Source: Byssochlamys sp. IMV 00236 (Eukaryota; Ascomycota; Eurotiomycetes; Eurotiales; Thermoascaceae). Taken from it: DNA of 12,890 nt. The stretch covers positions 1-12,890 of the forward strand of contig MSJH02000191.1 of NCBI GenBank assembly GCA_001931875.2, in the 5' to 3' direction. Every line of letters starts with the position of its first letter. The first letter of the stretch is position 1. The translations under genes and the position numbers were made by a program. Below, one piece after another: positions 7,544 to 12,890 of the stretch. Below the pieces are notes generated by a model. It saw only the letters and a list, made by a program, of their open reading frames with translations, had not been told where the DNA came from and ran no database searches.

Positions 7544-8765
7544 ATGTATAACTTGAGGGAAGTAGTTCTTAAAAATGGCCATACTGAAACTATTGTAGTA
7601 ACTCCCATTACCTTTTATGGCTGCGTTTATGGCCAACTTTCTATGCCACACATCTGCTTTTATTTGCGTGCTTTTGGAAAGTTACAAGTTGGTGATTATC
7701 CTTCTCAATCGCTAATTTTTGATCTCAATGATTTTGAATCATATATTAAAAATGGTGTAGAAGAAGAAATTGAGGAAATCAAAGCATACAAGAGCCCCCC
7801 CAAACCCATGAATTTGCCTGACGATATTAAACAGTGTTTGAATAAATTTAACAGCCAATCAACAGCCGATATTAAAAAAGTACTTAAAAACAAAGCTGGG
7901 AGGAAAGTTATGATCATGAAAAACACTTGGATTTAGATTGGATAAAGCATTCTGTATACACACTAGTAAGAGAATATGAAAACAGTAGGCTTGATGAAAG
8001 GCCACTCGGAGAGTTGATATAACATTCATATTTGGTACATGATAGGCTACATATTTGGCGACTTAGAAGGGCTTGAGATAATAAGCTCATTTTTATATTA
8101 TTTATTCTTTTCCAATCGTTCTAGAGGGGATGGAATTTCTATAGTATCTTCAATTAGAAAATGTCTTAAAAGGACCATTGAAGATGTTAATAACCATGCT
8201 CGTAAACCAATGAGTCATAGGTTTGATTTCTTAATCCACGAAACCAACCCGAAAAGTATACCAATAGCTTTGAATATGGCGCGTCAATAGTCAATAAAAG
8301 TTACAATTTAAATGGAAACAAGATAATTCAGGAAAGAGGTACGAAACGTTTAAAGCTTTTAAAAGATATGTTGGATCTACTTGTTAAAGAAAACAAAGGC
8401 GAATACAACAATTTATGCACTGTAGGTGTAGTACATTCAGATAAAATAAATGATGGTTTTATATAGTGGCTATAATGAACTAACATATATTCTGTGCTTG
8501 TCAATTCACAGGATTGCATATGAAAGTAATTATAGCTGATTGGCCCAAGGGTTATACTACAAGAATCACCGATGGTAAAGCCCTTCAGATACCTATTGAC
8601 ATTATTAGCTTTGGAGAGAAAGTGTTGCCAATACTTGTACAAGTCTATTATTTAAAAGTATTGGTCAAGAACGTGTTTGAGTCTGTAAGAAAGGGCGATA
8701 AAGGACTTGCTGACGATATAACAACTGGCTGGATCATTGTCTTGATAAAACGCCAATTAATTTAA
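7544..8765 (+). pseudogene. Broken near-full copy of an unnamed repeated gene family (copy B)
   Basis: ATG at 7544 opens 130 codons containing PPKPMNLPDDIKQCLNKF. A shift near 7895-7905 continues as DHEKHLDLDWIKHSVYTL. A second shift near 8014-8018 leads to YNIHIWYMIGYIFGDLEG and later RGDGISIVSSIRKCLKRT. A third near 8251-8258 leads to SFEYGASIVNKSYN and on to CTVGVVHS. An intron-like 8441-8511 (ctaac branch, tcacag acceptor, donor reading AT instead of GT) joins HS to GLHMKVIIADWP. Repaired conceptually it would be a single soluble protein without signal or membrane spans. The layout fits, from memory, multi-copy hypothetical proteins of Mucorales, possibly carried by mobile elements. Function is unknown. 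The 3' end is uncertain, and a shifted frame could extend to about 8797. Confidence 0.6.
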
Positions 8766-8796
8766 TCCCCATCACATCTACATCAACCGAAATATC

Positions 8797-8824
8797 ACGT
8801 AAATAAATTTTGAGGTATTTACGT
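8797..8824. repeat. Nine-bp perfect inverted repeat
   Basis: ACGTAAATA (8797-8805) and TATTTACGT (8816-8824) are exact reverse complements around a ten-base loop. It lies just after copy B and 183 nt before the stop codon side of the Ssk1-like gene. It could be a hairpin in an overlapping 3' region or the edge of an element. The role is unknown. Confidence 0.5.
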
Positions 8825-8842
8825 TATTTATAACAAACAATA

Positions 8843-8854
8843 CTACTATAGTAG
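8843..8854. repeat. 12-bp palindrome
   Basis: CTACTATAGTAG reads the same on both strands. It is short and in AT-rich spacer DNA, so chance cannot be excluded. Confidence 0.4.
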
Positions 8855-8957
8855 ATTAAATATAATTGTGAAAAAACAAATGCTTTCCCTGTGTTCTATC
8901 GTTAGTTGAAAAATAACAATAGAGAAACATTTAAAAGTAGAGTTTACTGTATTATTA

Positions 8958-8963
8958 TTTATT
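8958..8963 (-). terminator. Poly(A) signal of the Ssk1-like gene
   Basis: On the minus strand AATAAA begins 43 nt after the TAA stop at 9007-9009. It is the likely 3' end signal of the Ssk1-like transcript. Confidence 0.5.
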
Positions 8964-9006
8964 AGTACATCTTTCTGAGGGGGGTTTTTTTGGGGTGAAA
9001 AACTAT

Positions 9007-12000
9007 TTACATCGACATTTGCTGTCCCTTGGATCTTATAGCCTTTTTCAATGAATTGCTATCTTCCTCATCACAATCTTTCTTTGATCTTGACGACGCT
9101 GTGGATGCTGACGACGAAGGTCGTAACTGCACTTGGTTTGCAGACTGTGTATCTGAATCGCTCTTGGACGCCTTTAATGTATGACGATCGACTGAAGACA
9201 GTCTTCTGGATTTTACCAGATTACCCACACCAGGAAGCATGATACCTGTCCGATTAGGCGATTTACTGATCTCCTCAATTCGTTTCTTTTCTGCCTCCAT
9301 TTCCTCCGTCGCGGTAGGTGTCGTTACCTTGGGCGTACTTGGTTTTTTCGGTTCAGCCGTCTTCTTCCATCGTCGCCACCCTTCAAAATCGATCAGTGCC
9401 TGCATACATCCCCACTCGATGATCTTCTTTTCAAGCCATTCCAGGCTCACTGGCTTTGTCAAGAAATCATTACATCCGGCAGCAAGCGCCGCGTGACGGT
9501 CAGATTCCAATGACGAAGCTGTCAGAGCAACGATTATCACGGGTGACCGGAATATGGAAGGTGTCACACGCTTGTCCTCTTCGCTCAACATTGGCGGTAA
9601 GTCCTCCTCTTGTTGTTCATTCATAATCGTATTTGCTGCTGCTGCTGCCACTGCCTGTTGCTGTCGTAAAAAGGAGGAAGACATGGGCAAAACACCAATC
9701 TTCTGTTCCTTTTCAATCGAACGAATCGTCTTGGTTGCTTCGATACCATTCATCACCGGTAACTGAATGTCCATCAAGATCAGATGGAACTTGCCACTCT
9801 TCCACTTGTCTACTGCCTCTAATCCATTACTGGCCACTGAAAATTTGATCTGATGCTTTTTCATCCATACAGACAAGATAGCTTGATTGATGATATTGTC
9901 TATTAAAGAGTGAATGGTTACACATCAGAGATGTATATATGTATATATGAACTTTTACCTTCTACAATCAACACATTAATTGGAGGGCTGACGACGTTAC
10001 CAAATGGCGTTCTTTTATCCTTCTTCTTTTTCTTGTGCAATTTAAAGTTGGACATGGCCCTCGACATCTTTTTTTCCTTGACCTCGTCGTCCTTTTGTTC
10101 TTGTACTGCAGGAGAGGCATTAGGCGAATTTGCTTTCTGATCACACATGTCTTCTGCCACATTCGTCACGATCTCACGCGGTGATAAGTTTGGATTGTTG
10201 GGCGACCCAGTCGGCTTGGCCGTCAAGTAGTCCATGGGCTGATCCGTATTAGATTTACGTCGAGGCGAGCTCGCCGTCTGTTGTTGTTGTTGATGATGAG
10301 CTGCAAAGTAATGACTGTTATTATCACTCGGTGGACTGAATATGCCACTCAAGGGTCTACGACGCGTCGTCGTACTTGAAGCATCATTGGCAGCACCAGG
10401 GGATGACCTGTTATTATTCTCTTGACTAGGCGACGTTACTGCAGAATTCGAGTTGGGACTATTCGCAGCCAGCTCCCTCTGAACCAACAACGAGACAATC
10501 GGAGGCACGGGGCTCGAGGGCGACGTTGCAATGGCCGAAAAGTGAGGTTCGACCACTGCATTGTTCCATGCAGTATGCAGAGCCGTCAAGAACCGACGCG
10601 GACCAGCAGGTTTGGGCACGACAACGACGCGAGGCATCGAAAAGGGATCGCGGTTTGGCAAGAACGTAAAGCACTGGATGGTATCTCGAACCGCCTTGTA
10701 GTTGGAAAGCGAGGTGAAATGGATGATGGCAGTAGTGCCTTGGTGGAAAAAGTTTTGGTACAGATTCGATTTCTTGTGCTGATGGTGTCGTTTGACATGT
10801 AAGACATTGGCCGATGCCGGTGGCTGAGCACGGAATTCGTTCAGCTTGCCTTCCAGTGTGAGAACGTCGTCATCGATCAAGATGAAGGAAGGAGGAATGG
10901 AGTGAATGTGTTCTTCTTCAATCGCTGGTGAAGGTACAGGAGGTGTTGTCGCCGCACTGGTGTTGCTTCGAGGTGGCATGACAGATGCAGTGGAAGAGGT
11001 GGTCGAGACGTCGGTTTCTGATCCTGTGTCGTCGTGTTGCTGAAACTGAGGACGCTGGACGACAGGAACATGGCTGATGTCTGTGTTCCAGCTCGCCAGA
11101 CAACCCGTGAGGTGTTTGGCAAAACTGCTCTTTTCGCGCGCATGCAGAACGATCTTGAGTCCCTTCAAATTGCCGATAAACTTGGTAAGTTCCTTCAGGC
11201 TAGGCTCGTTGGAAAATTTGATGTTGGCATAATGGTTTTTCAATAATATCGTTTCCTTGCTGATAAACAGTTTTCGGTTTTCTTCACGTCCGCTTTCAAG
11301 TTCAAATGCAAATTCGAATTTTGTTTGGTTTTTGTGCGTCTCGACGGTCGTTGTCGCATGGATATAAGATAAGAGCTGTGCGGTCAGGTTGGCATTGGGT
11401 AATAGTGCAGCACTCGAATTACGAATAGCAGGCGAAGCTGTGTGAGTGATCTGAAAGGTGATGTTCAAGTTGTCTGAATCCGTGATGTTCGACACGTTAA
11501 GTCCAACCTCAATGCAAGCACCAGGAGTACAGCATTCGAGTATATTACGCAGGTGCTATATATCAAAGTCATATGAATTTTGTATTCGGCAAAAGGGTAT
11601 TATCTTACATTGATTAATGCATGTCGGATAGCACCTTCATCACCAATGACCATTGTATGATGAAGATTGTTCTCGCAGTGATAAATTACAAATTCAACGT
11701 CCAATTTGGCTGCTACACCCGCCATGGCATCACCAATGTTTTGTAATAACTCGCCTATATCAAATTCGTTCGTCACAAGCTCAGGTAATGTATTGTCTAT
11801 CAGGTTGCTATTCGTACGCGGCCAAGCTTGCCACACTAGACGAGACAGCAAGTGTAAATGAGAGCTGACGTGACATACTTGTCGTATGGTTGTATTGATA
11901 GCAAAGACACTAGCTGTTGGTATTGCCAAAGAACATGCACTTAGCAACTCATGTGTGTTGAATAGGATGGCAGTAGGTGAGAATTGCTCTAGCGTGGTGA

Positions 12001-12730
12001 TGACCATAAGAGCAACATCTTGTATTTCTTGAGACACAGTTTTCATAAACGTCAATTGATGATCCCTATACTCGTTCATCGATTCGTCTATTTTGGTTTG
12101 TATTTTTTCTTGTTCTGACTGTAAATGTTGTTTTAATCGTTTGGAACTTGCTTCATGTGCGATCAAGATGCGTCTGGCAAATGTGTACAACAAGAAGGAC
12201 ACCCAAGGCAAGAACGCGAGTACATAGTATGGGTTATGAAGCATAACGGAGTGACTAGCAGCCATGATGACTGTGCTTGATTGTGTCCAATTGATATATT
12301 GGTATACATATTCCGTATTGTGTTGTAGTACAAGTATCATGATACTCCACCAAACAATATAGACAGGTAAGATGGCATGTCTCCACCAGTCATCTGTTGT
12401 ATAAAGGACAATGACTGTGGTCAGTATAGATTCACACCAACACAAGACATTAGCAACAAGAATCATTTGGAATACTTGTCCAACAATCTCATCCTGGTCA
12501 ATGTCTTCAGGTATTGAAATACGTGGTAGTTGTAATTTAAAAGTGGCATCATCTTTTGATGTCAATGGATCCTCTTGTTGGTCAGGTTCAGGTGTCTTTA
12601 ATGTTGCTCTGTATATTTCTGATGAGGTCCACGCTGTTCTTAGATAACTGAGCTGGGGTCGAACAGGTTGTTGTTTTTCTTTATCTTGAATATCATTTGA
12701 CTGATCACTCGGCTTTTCGTTCAAGTTCAT
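9007..12730 (-). CDS. SSK1: Ssk1/Mcs4-type response regulator with fossil hybrid-kinase N-terminus
   Basis: Three exons (12730-11609, 11555-9959, 9899-9007) with introns of 53 and 59 nt join in frame to 1203 aa. Residues 86-190 hold three or four hydrophobic spans. A coiled-coil-like helix (191-232) leads to SQEIQ (233-237), where an active histidine kinase has SHELR, so the acceptor His is Gln234. GDEGAIRHALINHLRNIL (363-380) resembles an N-box with Asn378 kept, but no glycine boxes follow. Residues 492-690 look receiver-like (IVLHARE, SFILIDDDV, VVVPKP) without a clear acceptor Asp. After a Ser/Pro/Gln-rich linker comes an intact receiver: E906-D907, phospho-acceptor D950 in LMDIQLPVMNG, T1023, K1045. 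VIIVALTASSLESDRHAALA and then CNDFLTKPVSLEWLEKKIIE are diagnostic of Ssk1/Mcs4/SskA. In fungi this protein receives phosphate from the HPt protein Ypd1 and, when unphosphorylated, activates the Ssk2/Ssk22-type MAPKKK of the Hog1/Sty1 pathway. Membrane location is inferred. Confidence 0.9.
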
Positions 12731-12826
12731 TCTTTTTCTTTTTTCCCCCCTTTATTAAAATGAAATAATCTTGAATAAAATATAAAAAGAGAAAAAGAGA
12801 AAAGTATATTAAAAAGAATGAGAAAA

Positions 12827-12844
12827 AGAGAGAGAGAGAGAGAG
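12827..12844. repeat. (AG)9 microsatellite
   Basis: Nine AG units in a purine-rich stretch of about 140 nt upstream of the Ssk1-like start. On the coding (minus) strand this is a CT-rich leader or promoter element. Confidence 0.8.
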
Positions 12845-12861
12845 AAAAGAAAATAAACAAG

Positions 12862-12890
12862 AAAAAAAAAAAAAAAAAAAAAAAAAAAAA
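12862..12890. repeat. A29 homopolymer at the window end
   Basis: Twenty-nine A residues run to the edge of the window (a T-run on the Ssk1 coding strand), so its true length is not visible. It resembles the T tracts before the other two genes but lies farther (132 nt) from its start codon. Confidence 0.8.

Noticed and set aside
8328..8642. Minus-strand 104-codon frame across copy B
   Set aside because: It is antisense to the repeated-family exon and intron and has no recognisable motif.
10422..11246. Plus-strand frames of 70-126 codons within the Ssk1-like gene
   Set aside because: They are antisense shadows in GC-richer coding sequence and carry no independent motif or start context.
1..12890. 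CRISPR array, bacterial operon or phage interpretation
   Set aside because: No spaced direct repeats and no Shine-Dalgarno-led gene strings were seen. Spliceosomal introns, poly(A) signals and Ssk1/RBR families point to a fungus.

Overview
The window looks like nuclear DNA of a filamentous fungus, most likely an early-diverging one of the Mucoromycota (Mucorales). Three multi-exon genes have 44-68 nt GT-AG introns with CTAAC- or CTAAT-like branch points, AATAAA-type 3' signals and AT-rich spacers. One gene is a clear fungal Ssk1/Mcs4-type response regulator and another a Con7-type zinc-finger regulator. The spacers carry decayed transposon-type relics. The clade is inferred from memory of protein families, not from a search.

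Layout. Positions 1-3216 hold no intact gene: only coding-like, frame-broken fragments (673-1150, 1200-1508) and a possible MULE/SWIM-type transposase tail (about 2176-2640). Next come two plus-strand genes: a Con7-like C2H2 factor (3279-4278, 2 exons, 315 aa) and a membrane-anchored RBR (RING1-IBR-RING2) E3 ubiquitin ligase (4526-6192, 8 exons, 428 aa). Positions 6193-9006 are a relic island: a Tc1/mariner transposase C-terminus (minus strand), a lone last exon of an unnamed repeated gene family, a tRNA-like Pol III-type sequence, and a longer broken copy of the same family. Positions 9007-12730 on the minus strand encode a 1203-aa Ssk1-like protein in 3 exons.

The Ssk1-like protein is the most interesting gene. 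Upstream of its intact receiver it has several membrane spans, a histidine-kinase-like region whose phospho-acceptor His is replaced by Gln, an ATPase-like segment keeping an N-box but no glycine boxes, and a receiver-like segment without an acceptor Asp. It reads as a fossil hybrid histidine kinase whose only working module is the last receiver. The three genes do not form an obvious pathway. Ssk1 would feed stress phosphorelay output to a MAPKKK, the Con7-like protein would regulate transcription, and the RBR protein would ubiquitinate substrates at a membrane.
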